A stretch of 40,032 nucleotides of DNA from assembly GCA_001552515.1 (NCBI GenBank), contig BCRI01000064.1:1-40032 (forward strand), given 5' to 3'. The translations under genes and the position numbers were made by a program. Source of the stretch: Sphaerimonospora mesophila NBRC 14179 = JCM 3151. GTDB taxonomy: Bacteria > Actinomycetota > Actinomycetes > Streptosporangiales > Streptosporangiaceae. Under the pieces are notes generated by a model that worked only from the letters and a program-made list of their open reading frames with translations, did not search any database and was not told the origin of the DNA. Shown in pieces: positions 7,549 to 15,058 of the stretch (position 1 is the first letter of the stretch; every line of letters starts with the position of its first letter).

Positions 7549-9626
7549 CTATCACTCACCACCAGCAGGTTGCCGAAGTCGTCCATGGTCGCCGTGAATC
7601 CGGGATGCACCGGAAGGGTGGAGCCGTACTCCTCGATGACGGCCGGGCCGCGCACCACGGCGCCGGCGCCGAGATCGGCACGGCGGTAGATGACCGTGCG
7701 CCCCCACTGCTCGTAGAACACGTCGCGGGTGCTCACCGGGCTCGGCTCGTCCTCCTGGCGCGGCCGCCTCGCGATCGTGGGACGCGTGATCGGGCCGATG
7801 CCGGACACCCGGAGGTTGACCCATTCGACGGCGTGCCGCGGATCGTCGCGGTAGCCGTACCCGTAGAGCCGCTCGTGCTCGGCGTGGAACCGCTCGGTGA
7901 CGGCGGCGAGCCACGCCTCGTCCACCGGGCCGTCGGGGGCGGCCACCCGCACCTCGTACGCCTGACCGAAGTAACGCAGGTCGGCGGTGCGCGCGTACAC
8001 GTGGTCGGCGAAGCCCTCACGGGTGAGCGCGGCGGCGGCCTCGGCCTCCAACTCGGCGAAGATCTCCCGCAGGGACTCGGGCGCGGGGTCGCGGGACACC
8101 TGCGTACGGACGTAGTCGTTCTTCACGTCGACGGTGAGCAGGCCGAACGCCGAGACGTTGCCGGGGTCGGGCGGGACGATCGCGGCGCGCAGCCCGAGGA
8201 TGTCGATCAGCGAGCAGGCCAGCAGCGGCCCGGATCCGCCGAAGGCGACCATCGGGAAGTCCCGTACGTCGAGGCCGCGCTTGACGGTTATCTGGCGGAT
8301 GGCGTTCGACTGGTTGAACGCGCTGATCTCCAGGATGCCGGTGGCGCAGCGCTCGGGGGTCAGGCCGAGTTTGCCGGCCAGCGCCTCGATTCCGGAGCGG
8401 GCGGCCGCGACGTCGAGGGAGATCTCGCCACCGAGCAGGTGCGGGGGCACCCGCCCGAGGTAGACGTGGGCGTCGGTGACGGTGACCTCGGTGCCGCCCT
8501 TGCCGTAGCAGATCGGGCCGGGGTCGGCGCCGGCCGATCGCGGCCCGACCTTGAGCGTCCCCTCTGGCGAGACCCAGGCGATCGAACCGCCGCCGGCCCC
8601 CACCGTCACGATGTCGATCATGGGGATCTTGCACGGGTAGCGGCCGATGGTGCCCTCCGTGGTGAGGGACGGCTCACCGTCGACGATCACCGCGACGTCG
8701 GTGGAGGTGCCGCCGCCGTCGAGCGTGATGGCACCGGAATGGCCGCCGACGCCGGCGATCAGTGCCGCGCCGAGTGCGCCGGCCGCCGGGCCGGACAGGA
8801 CCGTGGTGATCGGCTGGTGCACGACCTCGGCCGCGGACAGCACGCCCCCGTTGCTCTTCATGACCGAGAACCCGCGGCCGAGCCGCTGCGACAGGTTGGC
8901 GATGTACCGCCGCATGATCGGCTTGACGGCCGCGTCGACCAGTGTGGTGACCGAACGCTCGTACTCCCGGTACTCCCGCAGGACGTCACTCGACAGCGAC
9001 ACGACGGCGTCGGGGTGCTCCCGCTCCAGCACCTCGCGCATCCGCCGCTCGTGCGACGGGTCGGCGTACGAGTGCAGGAAGCACACCCCGATCGCGGTGA
9101 CGCCGCGGTCCCTGAACCAGCGGGCCACCTCCACGGCCTGCGCCTCGTCGAACGGCCGGACCTCCCGGCCGAGGTGGTCGAGCCGTCCGCCCACCGTCTT
9201 GACCCGGTGCGCCGGGACGATCCTCGGCGGTTTCACCCAGAAGTAGGAGTTGCCGTAGCCGTCCGGCACGCTCTGCCTGGCGATCTCCAGGATGAACTCG
9301 AAGCCCTCGGTGGTGACGAACCCGAGGTCGGCGGTGCCGCGGTCCTCCAGGAGCTGGTTGGTGGCCACGGTCGTGCCGTGCACGATCGCAGACACCACGC
9401 CGAGGTCGATGTCGGGGCCGGTGTCGGGGCCGGTGTCGCCACCGGGGGGTAAGGCGCCGCCGTGGGCCTCCAGCACCTTGTGCACGGCTGCCATGAACCC
9501 CTCTGCGGGATCGGCAGGAGTCGATGGGGTCTTGGTCGTGATGATCTGACCGGTCTCCTCGTCGACGAGGACCACGTCGGTGAACGTGCCTCCGGTGTCG
9601 ACCCCGATGCGGACGCTGCTGGGCAT
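7545..9626 (-). CDS. hyuA: Hydantoinase A / 5-oxoprolinase alpha-type subunit (ATPase)
   Basis: A 693-residue HyuA protein of the actin-like ATPase superfamily. Seen: the phosphate-binding GVDTGGTFTDVVLVDEETG near the N-terminus, HGTTVATNQLLEDRG, the EYERSVTTLVDAAVKPIM segment, TLDGGGTSTDVAVI (second phosphate-binding loop) and VAFGGSGPLLACSL. The family activates a cyclic amide carbonyl by phosphorylation before ring opening by the HyuB partner. A short Thr-Gly-Pro-Asp duplication (DTGPDTGPD near residue 65) is species-level variation. It is followed by hyuB with a four-base overlap and preceded, 93 bases upstream, by the DsbA-like gene. Confidence 0.9.
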   Translation of the reverse strand: MPSSVRIGVDTGGTFTDVVLVDEETGQIITTKTPSTPADPAEGFMAAVHKVLEAHGGALPPGGDTGPDTGPDIDLGVVSAIVHGTTVATNQLLEDRGTADLGFVTTEGFEFILEIARQSVPDGYGNSYFWVKPPRIVPAHRVKTVGGRLDHLGREVRPFDEAQAVEVARWFRDRGVTAIGVCFLHSYADPSHERRMREVLEREHPDAVVSLSSDVLREYREYERSVTTLVDAAVKPIMRRYIANLSQRLGRGFSVMKSNGGVLSAAEVVHQPITTVLSGPAAGALGAALIAGVGGHSGAITLDGGGTSTDVAVIVDGEPSLTTEGTIGRYPCKIPMIDIVTVGAGGGSIAWVSPEGTLKVGPRSAGADPGPICYGKGGTEVTVTDAHVYLGRVPPHLLGGEISLDVAAARSGIEALAGKLGLTPERCATGILEISAFNQSNAIRQITVKRGLDVRDFPMVAFGGSGPLLACSLIDILGLRAAIVPPDPGNVSAFGLLTVDVKNDYVRTQVSRDPAPESLREIFAELEAEAAAALTREGFADHVYARTADLRYFGQAYEVRVAAPDGPVDEAWLAAVTERFHAEHERLYGYGYRDDPRHAVEWVNLRVSGIGPITRPTIARRPRQEDEPSPVSTRDVFYEQWGRTVIYRRADLGAGAVVRGPAVIEEYGSTLPVHPGFTATMDDFGNLLVVSDS

Positions 9627-9719
9627 GCTCAGTGTCTACCTGTCCGGACCGACCCGCAGAACCGGCGCACTCTGCCGAATAATCCGCATCCCGTCGTCAC
9701 TCCCTGCCACCGTCGTGGG

Positions 9720-10376
9720 TCACACGGCGCAGAACCCGTCGTCGCAGCCGTCGCCCTCGTTCCGGACCGACGTGACCGCCGTCCGCGCCCGAACCTCGCG
9801 GAGTGCGGCGACCAGGGTCTCGACCGGCTGCGCGCCCGAAACGGCGAACTGGCCTTCGAACAGGAACAGCGGGACCCCGCTGATGCCCAGCTCACGGGCG
9901 CGGGCCAGCTCGGCGCGCACCTGCTCGGCTCCCTCGCCGGTGTCCTCGACGTCGACCTCCGCCGCGAGTTTCGCGAGGGTGGCGGCGTCTCCGACGTCGA
10001 GCCCCTCCTCGAAGTGCGCCCGGAAGAGCCGGTCGGCCATGGCGCCGCCACGTCCGGCGCGCTCGGCCAGCCAGATCAGCCGGTGGGCCTCGAACGTGTT
10101 GGCGTGGATCGCCCGATCGAAGTTCAGTTCCAGGCCGTCCCCGGCGGCCACCTCGGTCACCCGGCGCGTCATCTGCGCCACCCGGTCCGGCCCGCCGAAC
10201 TTGCGCGCCAGCGCGGACGACGTCGGCTCTCCGTTGGAAACCGCGTCCGGGGCGAGTTCGAAGGGTCGCTGGACGACCTCGACCTCCCCCTCATAGAGCC
10301 GTACGGCCTTCGCCAGGCGCCGGTGCCCGATATAGCACCACGGGCAGACGACGTCAGAAAAGATCTCGACCTTCAC
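9720..10376 (-). CDS. DsbA family (FrnE-type) thiol oxidoreductase
   Basis: About 218 residues from GTG 10376 (KVEIFSDVVCPWCYIGHRRL). The CPWC active site (Cys11/Cys14 in this numbering) lies in a thioredoxin fold, and the cis-proline segment ELGISGVPLFLFEGQFAVSG is near residue 180. No signal peptide is present, so it is cytosolic, as expected of FrnE-like proteins and not of periplasmic DsbA. A Cys pair at the extreme C-terminus (GCDDGFCAV) is also seen. The start has no strong ribosome site; the frame is open further upstream but that part is not protein-like. It lies between the coxG-like gene and hyuA on the same strand with short gaps, so co-transcription is likely. Confidence 0.88.
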   Translation of the reverse strand: MKVEIFSDVVCPWCYIGHRRLAKAVRLYEGEVEVVQRPFELAPDAVSNGEPTSSALARKFGGPDRVAQMTRRVTEVAAGDGLELNFDRAIHANTFEAHRLIWLAERAGRGGAMADRLFRAHFEEGLDVGDAATLAKLAAEVDVEDTGEGAEQVRAELARARELGISGVPLFLFEGQFAVSGAQPVETLVAALREVRARTAVTSVRNEGDGCDDGFCAV

Positions 10377-10431
10377 AGAACAGTCGAACAAGGCGGGAGA
10401 CCCCGAGATTCCCGTGTGTCCCCCTGCCGGA

Positions 10432-11109
10432 TCAGCTGTGGCGGCCCTGGCGGCCGAGCAGCCAGCCGATGACGGCGCTGCCGAGCGCGATGCCCGCACC
10501 CATGCCGAACGCCGCGAGGACCGGCCAGGAGGCGCCACGTCCACGGGTGTCACGCGCGTCGCGTGGCCGGGTGAAGACCAGCGGGCTCTCGTCGCGGGCC
10601 TGCGCGCCCGCCGGTACGGCGACGGCCGCCGCAGCGGGCTCCGCGGCCTCCGGGGCGGACGTCGCGACCGGGCCGGACAGGAGATGACGCTCGACGGCCG
10701 AGAAGAACTCCCCGGCCGTCCGCTTGGCCACCGAGCCGAGCATGCGCTGGCCCACACCGCCGATCATGCCGCCGACCACGGCCTCCGCCTCGTAGTCGAC
10801 GCGGGTGCCGCCCTCGGCCTCGCTGAGCCGCACCTGCACCGTGGCCTCGACGGTGCCGGGGGCCCCCTGGCCGTGGGCGCGCAGCACGAACCGTTCCGGC
10901 TCCTCGGGTTCGGCGAGGGCCACCTCTCCCTGGTAGACGCCCTTGAACGAGGCGACGCCCGCCGTCACCGTCATCCTGTAGACGTCCGCGCCGGTCTCCT
11001 CCAGCCGCTCGCAGCCGGGGATCGTCCGCACCAGGACGCCGGGGTCCTGCAGGGCGTCCCAGACCCGCTTGCGCTCCACGCCGAGCAGTGCACTGCCCAC
11101 GACCTTCAT
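10432..11109 (-). CDS. CoxG-like SRPBCC protein with C-terminal membrane anchor
   Basis: The first 150 residues are a CO dehydrogenase subunit G (CoxG) type START/SRPBCC domain (RKRVWDALQDPGVLVRTIPG, YQGEVALAEPEEPERFVLRA, VVGGMIGGVGQRMLGSVAKR). A Pro/Ala-rich linker follows, then one membrane helix (VLAAFGMGAGIALGSAVIGW) close to the C-terminus. This architecture, with the domain facing the cytoplasm, is typical of CoxG, which is thought to tether or recruit molybdo-hydroxylases to the membrane. ATG 11109 is chosen because GGAGG lies five bases upstream; a GTG at 11115 overlaps that site. It is 4 kb from the molybdo-hydroxylase genes and instead sits with dsbA-like, hyuA and hyuB. Confidence 0.88.
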   Translation of the reverse strand: MKVVGSALLGVERKRVWDALQDPGVLVRTIPGCERLEETGADVYRMTVTAGVASFKGVYQGEVALAEPEEPERFVLRAHGQGAPGTVEATVQVRLSEAEGGTRVDYEAEAVVGGMIGGVGQRMLGSVAKRTAGEFFSAVERHLLSGPVATSAPEAAEPAAAAVAVPAGAQARDESPLVFTRPRDARDTRGRGASWPVLAAFGMGAGIALGSAVIGWLLGRQGRHS

Positions 11110-11267
11110 GGCCACCTCCGATGCCGAGCACCTTAAACAATCACCGGCATCTGCGAGAACGGCAACATCTGCTTACCCCCCTCATGGGCCCTCGTCAGGT
11201 CTCTTCGGGGATGCCGGACAAACCCGAATGATCCATTTGAGTCGAACTTGGGCCAGGATGGCCGGTT

Positions 11268-12131
11268 ATGAACGGCAGACGACGACTGACAGGCCTGATC
11301 GCGGGGCTCACGCTCGCCGCCGGCTGCGGCGCCGGCGGCGTCACGAGCGCGGAGTCACCGGGCTCGCCGGAGTCGCCCGGTCCGCCCGGCGTCGCATCTC
11401 CGGCAACGCCCCGCGTCTCCCCGTCTCCGCGCGCCGGACTCCCCCGGCGTGGTGAGGTCGCGCGGATCCCCGTACCGGCGGGCGGGGTGCCGGTGATCAG
11501 CAGCATTCCCACGAAGCGGAAGGTCGTCTTCCTGACCATCGACGACGGGTGGGAACAGGACCCCGGGTTCCTGCGGCAGGTGCGCGATCAGCGCATCCCG
11601 ATCACGGTGTTCGCCATGCGGGACGCGGTCGAGGCCACGGGCTCGCCCGACGCGGCCTCCGGCGGAGGGCGGTACATGGGCGCCGGCGGCTGGGACTACT
11701 TCCGCGAGCTGCGGGACGCCGGTGCGCCGATCGAAGGCCACACCCTCACCCACCCCAACCTGCGCACCCTCGGCTACGAACGGCAGAAGGCGGAGATCTG
11801 CGGGATGAGCACGCTCATCCGCCGGGAGGTCGGCCGGCGTCCGGCGCTGTTCCGGCCGCCGTTCGGCAACTACAACGGGGACACCACCCGGGCGGCCCGC
11901 GAGTGCGGGATCAAGGCCCTGGTGATGTGGACCGCGACCGTGCAGCCGGAGGGAAAGATCGCCTATCAGGTGCCGGACAAGCGGCTGCGTCCGGGTGACA
12001 TCCTGCTGCTGCACTTCCGGCCCAACCTGGCCAGGGACTTCCGCGTCCTGGTCGCCAAGATCAAGCGGCGCGGGTTCGAGATCGGCGATCTGGGCGCCTA
12101 TCTGAAGGCGGGCGGAGTGCGCGTCTCCTGA
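11268..12131 (+). CDS. Polysaccharide deacetylase, probable lipoprotein (CE4)
   Basis: A secreted deacetylase of 287 residues in the NodB/CE4 family, acting on N-acetylated cell-wall or extracellular glycans. The N-terminus is a lipoprotein signal (MNGRRRLTGLIAGLTLAAGC) followed by a Ser/Pro-rich spacer to about residue 75. The catalytic domain shows TIDDGW in place of the usual TFDDGP (catalytic Asp-Asp), the metal-binding pair GHTLTHPNL, RPPFGNYN and the terminal ILLLHF motif. ATG 11268 has AGGA nine bases upstream. Divergent from the coxG-like gene; a run of 11-bp repeats covers its stop codon. Confidence 0.88.
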   Translation: MNGRRRLTGLIAGLTLAAGCGAGGVTSAESPGSPESPGPPGVASPATPRVSPSPRAGLPRRGEVARIPVPAGGVPVISSIPTKRKVVFLTIDDGWEQDPGFLRQVRDQRIPITVFAMRDAVEATGSPDAASGGGRYMGAGGWDYFRELRDAGAPIEGHTLTHPNLRTLGYERQKAEICGMSTLIRREVGRRPALFRPPFGNYNGDTTRAARECGIKALVMWTATVQPEGKIAYQVPDKRLRPGDILLLHFRPNLARDFRVLVAKIKRRGFEIGDLGAYLKAGGVRVS

Positions 12132-12180
12132 ACGCGTCCTGAACGCATCCTGAACGCGTCGCCTACGCGTCCTGGGCGCG
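12126..12180 (+). repeat. Five 11-bp tandem repeats across a stop codon
   Basis: Units of TCCTGAACGCG or near copies lie at 12126-12136, 12137-12147, 12148-12158, 12159-12169 and 12170-12180, the last two degenerate. The first unit contains the TGA stop of the deacetylase gene. The period is about one helical turn. The rest of the gap up to 12410 holds a 14-base perfect palindrome (CCCGGCATGCCGGG, 12336-12349) and no gene that I can see. Confidence 0.6.
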
Positions 12181-12413
12181 GCCGGGGGCGGACACCCTGG
12201 ATCCGCCGGCCGATCGGAATCACCGCCGCTCCCCTGTCAGCCCGGAGGCGTACGGACGAATCAGCCACACGGGGGACGCGGCCGGCGGTCTCCTCCCCCG
12301 ATCCTTGATCTCGCCGGACCGGGCGACCCCGGTTTCCCGGCATGCCGGGCAGGGGGGAACGGCGGGGGCGCCGCCCGGCTGTGACGAAGATCGCACCAGC
12401 GACACGAGCAAGT

Positions 12414-12462
12414 GCTCTACAAGTCGTAGTACTACTTGAAGTAGAACTACGAGCCGTAGAGC
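12414..12462. promoter_or_regulatory. 49-bp near-perfect palindrome before cydA (operator or leader hairpin)
   Basis: Two 24-base arms centred on G12438 match at 20 of 24 positions. Outer arms are GCTCTAC (12414-12420) and GTAGAGC (12456-12462). Inside are GTAGTACTAC (12426-12435) and GTAGAACTAC (12441-12450), so GTAG-N2-CTAC units recur with a 15-bp period. The segment is AT-rich compared with its flanks and ends 15 bases before the cydA ATG. It does not resemble a Rex site. Either repeated binding sites for a regulator or, in RNA, a long hairpin next to the ribosome site. Confidence 0.65.
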
Positions 12463-12477
12463 TCCGTGAGAGGGGAC

Positions 12478-13914
12478 ATGGACGCGCTGGACCTGGCACG
12501 GTGGCAATTCGGGGTCACCACCGTGTACCACTTTCTCTTTGTACCGCTGACGATCGGTCTCGGCGTGTTCGTCGCCGCCATGCAGACCGCCTGGCACCGT
12601 ACGGGCAAGGACCACTACCTGACCCTCACCAGGTTCTTCGGGAAGCTCTTCCTGATCAACTTCGCGATGGGCGTGGTCACCGGGCTCGTCCAGGAGTTCC
12701 AGTTCGGGATGAACTGGAGTGAGTACTCCACCTTCGTCGGCGACGTCTTCGGGGCGCCGCTGGCGATGGAGGCGCTGCTCGCGTTCTTCCTCGAGTCGAC
12801 GTTCCTCGGGCTGTGGATCTTCGGGTGGGACCGGCTGCCCAAGCGGGTGCACCTCGCCTGCCTGTGGGCCGCCGTCATCGGGTCCAACGTGTCCGCCTAC
12901 TTCATCCTCGCCGCCAACGCCTGGATGAAGCACCCGGTCGGCTACGAGGTGGTCGACGGGCGGGCCAGGATGACCGACCTGTGGGCGGTGCTGACCAACT
13001 CCACGGCGCTCGCCCAGGTGCCCCACGTGGTCGGCGCGGCGTTCGTCGTCGCCGGCGGCTTCGTCCTCGCGGTCGCCGGATATCGCCTCCTGCGCGAGCG
13101 CGGCTCCGACGAGCAGGCCCGGCGCTCCCCCATGTGGCGGACCGCGCTGCGCGGCGCGCTCGTGATGACCGCGATCGCCGGCGTCGTGGTCACGGCGAGC
13201 GGCGACCTGTCCGCGCGGCTCCTGCACGAGCAGCAGCCGATGAAGCTCGCCGCCGCTGAGGGGCTGCGGCACGACACGGCCGGCGCGGCGTTCAGCATCG
13301 TGCCCGGCGTCGAGGTGCCCGGCATGCTCAGCCTCCTCACCACGCATGATCCGAACGCCGTCGTCCAGGGGACGGACGACATCCAGGCACGTTACGAGCA
13401 GCGCTTCGGCCCGGCCGACTACACGCCGAACCTTCCGGTGATCTACTGGTCGTTCCGCGTGATGATCGGGTTCGGCATGGCGACGGTCGGACTGTCCGTG
13501 CTCGGTCTGTGGCTCACCCGGCGCAGGCGCGGGCGTGGGCGGCGCCGTACGACCGCGCAGGTGGTCCCGGTCTGGTTCGCCCGCGCGTGCGTGCTGGCCC
13601 TCCCGCTGCCGACGCTGGCGGTGACCGCCGGCTGGCTGCTCTCCGAGATCGGCCGTCAGCCCTGGACCGTGCAGGGCGAGCTGCTGACGGCGGCGAGCGT
13701 GTCGCCCGGCGTCGGCCTCACCGAGGTGGCGATCTCCCTGGCCGTCTTCACGGTTCTGTACGGCCTGCTCGCCGTCGCCGAGGGCGCGCTGCTCGTACGC
13801 CACATCAAGGCGGGCCCGGAGGACCGGCCCGGGCAGCGGCCGGAACGGCCCACGCCCACCCCCGCCGAGACCGACCCGGGCAAGGCGCGGCTCACGCCCA
13901 CGCTCATGTACTGA
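12478..13914 (+). CDS. cydA: Cytochrome bd quinol oxidase subunit I
   Basis: Membrane subunit of cytochrome bd, which oxidises quinol and reduces O2 to water without pumping protons. The 478-residue protein begins MDALDLARWQFGVTTVYHFL, with His18 at the usual haem-ligand position. It continues with the conserved NFAMGVVTGLVQEFQFGMNW, a second haem-ligand-type His near residue 183 (QVPHVVGAAF), and the quinol-site GRQPW motif near residue 392 with a short Q loop. I start at ATG 12478, preceded by GAGAGGGG; an in-frame GTG at 12466 abuts the palindrome. cydB follows after 10 bases. No cydD or cydC (exporter genes needed for assembly) is in the window. Confidence 0.95.
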   Translation: MDALDLARWQFGVTTVYHFLFVPLTIGLGVFVAAMQTAWHRTGKDHYLTLTRFFGKLFLINFAMGVVTGLVQEFQFGMNWSEYSTFVGDVFGAPLAMEALLAFFLESTFLGLWIFGWDRLPKRVHLACLWAAVIGSNVSAYFILAANAWMKHPVGYEVVDGRARMTDLWAVLTNSTALAQVPHVVGAAFVVAGGFVLAVAGYRLLRERGSDEQARRSPMWRTALRGALVMTAIAGVVVTASGDLSARLLHEQQPMKLAAAEGLRHDTAGAAFSIVPGVEVPGMLSLLTTHDPNAVVQGTDDIQARYEQRFGPADYTPNLPVIYWSFRVMIGFGMATVGLSVLGLWLTRRRRGRGRRRTTAQVVPVWFARACVLALPLPTLAVTAGWLLSEIGRQPWTVQGELLTAASVSPGVGLTEVAISLAVFTVLYGLLAVAEGALLVRHIKAGPEDRPGQRPERPTPTPAETDPGKARLTPTLMY

Positions 13915-13924
13915 GGAGCAGACA

Positions 13925-14842
13925 ATGGTCACGTTCTGGTTCATAGTGATCGCGTTCCTCTGGACCGGTTACTTCGTCCTGGAGGGGTTCGACTTCGGGG
14001 TGGGCGCGCTGCTGCCCCTGCTGTCGCGCGGCGAGGCCGAGCGCCGGCAGATGATCGGCACGATCGGGCCCGTGTGGGACGGCAACGAGGTGTGGGTGAT
14101 CACCGCGGTCGGCGCGATGTTCGCCGCGTTCCCGGTCTGGTACTCGGACCTGCTGAGCGGCTACTACCTGCCGTTCTTCCTGGTCGTCGTGGGGCTCATC
14201 GCGCGCGGCGTCGGCCTGGAGTGGCGGGGCAAGGTCACCTCCCGGCGGGAGGCCGCGCTGTGCGACGCCGGGATCGTCACCGGCAGCGTGCTGACCGCGT
14301 TCCTGTGGGGCGCGATCTTCGGTCATGTCGTACGCGGCACCGCCGCCGCGACCGTCATCGGGGGCACGCTGTCGCTGTCGGTCGCCGTGCTGCACGGCGC
14401 GGTGTTCCTCTCGCTCAAGACGGCCGGGCCGGTACGCGCCCGGGCCCGGCGGGCCGCCCTGCTCACCGCGGCGGGCGCGGTACCGCTGGCGGTGCTCGCG
14501 CTGCCCGCCGTCGCCGACACGGCGGCCGCACCGTGGACGTGGGTCGCGGCGTTGGCGGCGACGGCGGCGCTCGCCGCGGGTGTCGCGCTGATCGGCCGGC
14601 ACCGCGAGGGCGCGGCCTTCGCCGCCACGACCGCGTTCATCACGCTGGCCACGGCCGCGCTCTTCGGCGCGCTGTGGCGGGCGCCGCTGCCGGGGCTGAC
14701 CGTCACCGAGGCGGCCTCGGCCTCCTACACGCTGACCGTCCTCACCTGGATCGGCCTGCTCGCCCTGCCCGGCGTGCTCGCCTACCAGGCCTGGACGTAC
14801 TGGGTGTTCCGCAAGCGCCTCACCGCCGCCGCAGTCTCCTGA
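13925..14842 (+). CDS. cydB: Cytochrome bd quinol oxidase subunit II
   Basis: The second subunit of cytochrome bd, 305 residues, somewhat shorter than many CydB proteins. Typical N-terminus FWFIVIAFLWTGYFVLEGFD with FGVGALLP, then GPVWDGNEVWVITAVGAMFA and PFFLVVVGLIARGVGLEWRG. About eight membrane helices are visible by hydrophobicity. GGAG lies six bases before ATG 13925. Transcribed with cydA, and probably ended by the hairpin at 14917-14943. Confidence 0.95.
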   Translation: MVTFWFIVIAFLWTGYFVLEGFDFGVGALLPLLSRGEAERRQMIGTIGPVWDGNEVWVITAVGAMFAAFPVWYSDLLSGYYLPFFLVVVGLIARGVGLEWRGKVTSRREAALCDAGIVTGSVLTAFLWGAIFGHVVRGTAAATVIGGTLSLSVAVLHGAVFLSLKTAGPVRARARRAALLTAAGAVPLAVLALPAVADTAAAPWTWVAALAATAALAAGVALIGRHREGAAFAATTAFITLATAALFGALWRAPLPGLTVTEAASASYTLTVLTWIGLLALPGVLAYQAWTYWVFRKRLTAAAVS

Positions 14843-14916
14843 CCGGCTGGAGAGACGGTCAAGTAATCGTCGGCCGACATGGCAGGGAGCGGAGCGGGAG
14901 GGAGCGAGGACCGCAC

Positions 14917-14943
14917 GCCGGGCCCCGCTCGGCGGGGCCCGGC
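14917..14943. terminator. Strong GC hairpin between convergent cydB and molybdo-hydroxylase genes
   Basis: GCCGGGCCCCG (14917-14927) and CGGGGCCCGGC (14933-14943) form a perfect 11-bp stem with a five-base loop. It lies 75 bases after the cydB stop and about 115 bases after the stop of the minus-strand hydroxylase gene, so it can serve both. There is no clear U tract, as is usual in actinomycetes. Confidence 0.65.
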
Positions 14944-15058
14944 AGCGGACCGGAGCTTCCTCCCGGCGCAGCGACCGGAACCGCCGGCCAGTGCCCGGCA
15001 CCTCCTCAGTGGTGTCCGTTACTCGACCGATGCTCCGGCCCGATGAGCGTCCGCCGGT

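Noticed and set aside
12404-12465. Rex (NADH-sensing) operator before cydA
   Set aside because: The palindrome GTAG-N2-CTAC does not match TTGTGAA-N6-TTCACAA-type sites. A TGTGAC at 12380-12385 has no matching right arm.
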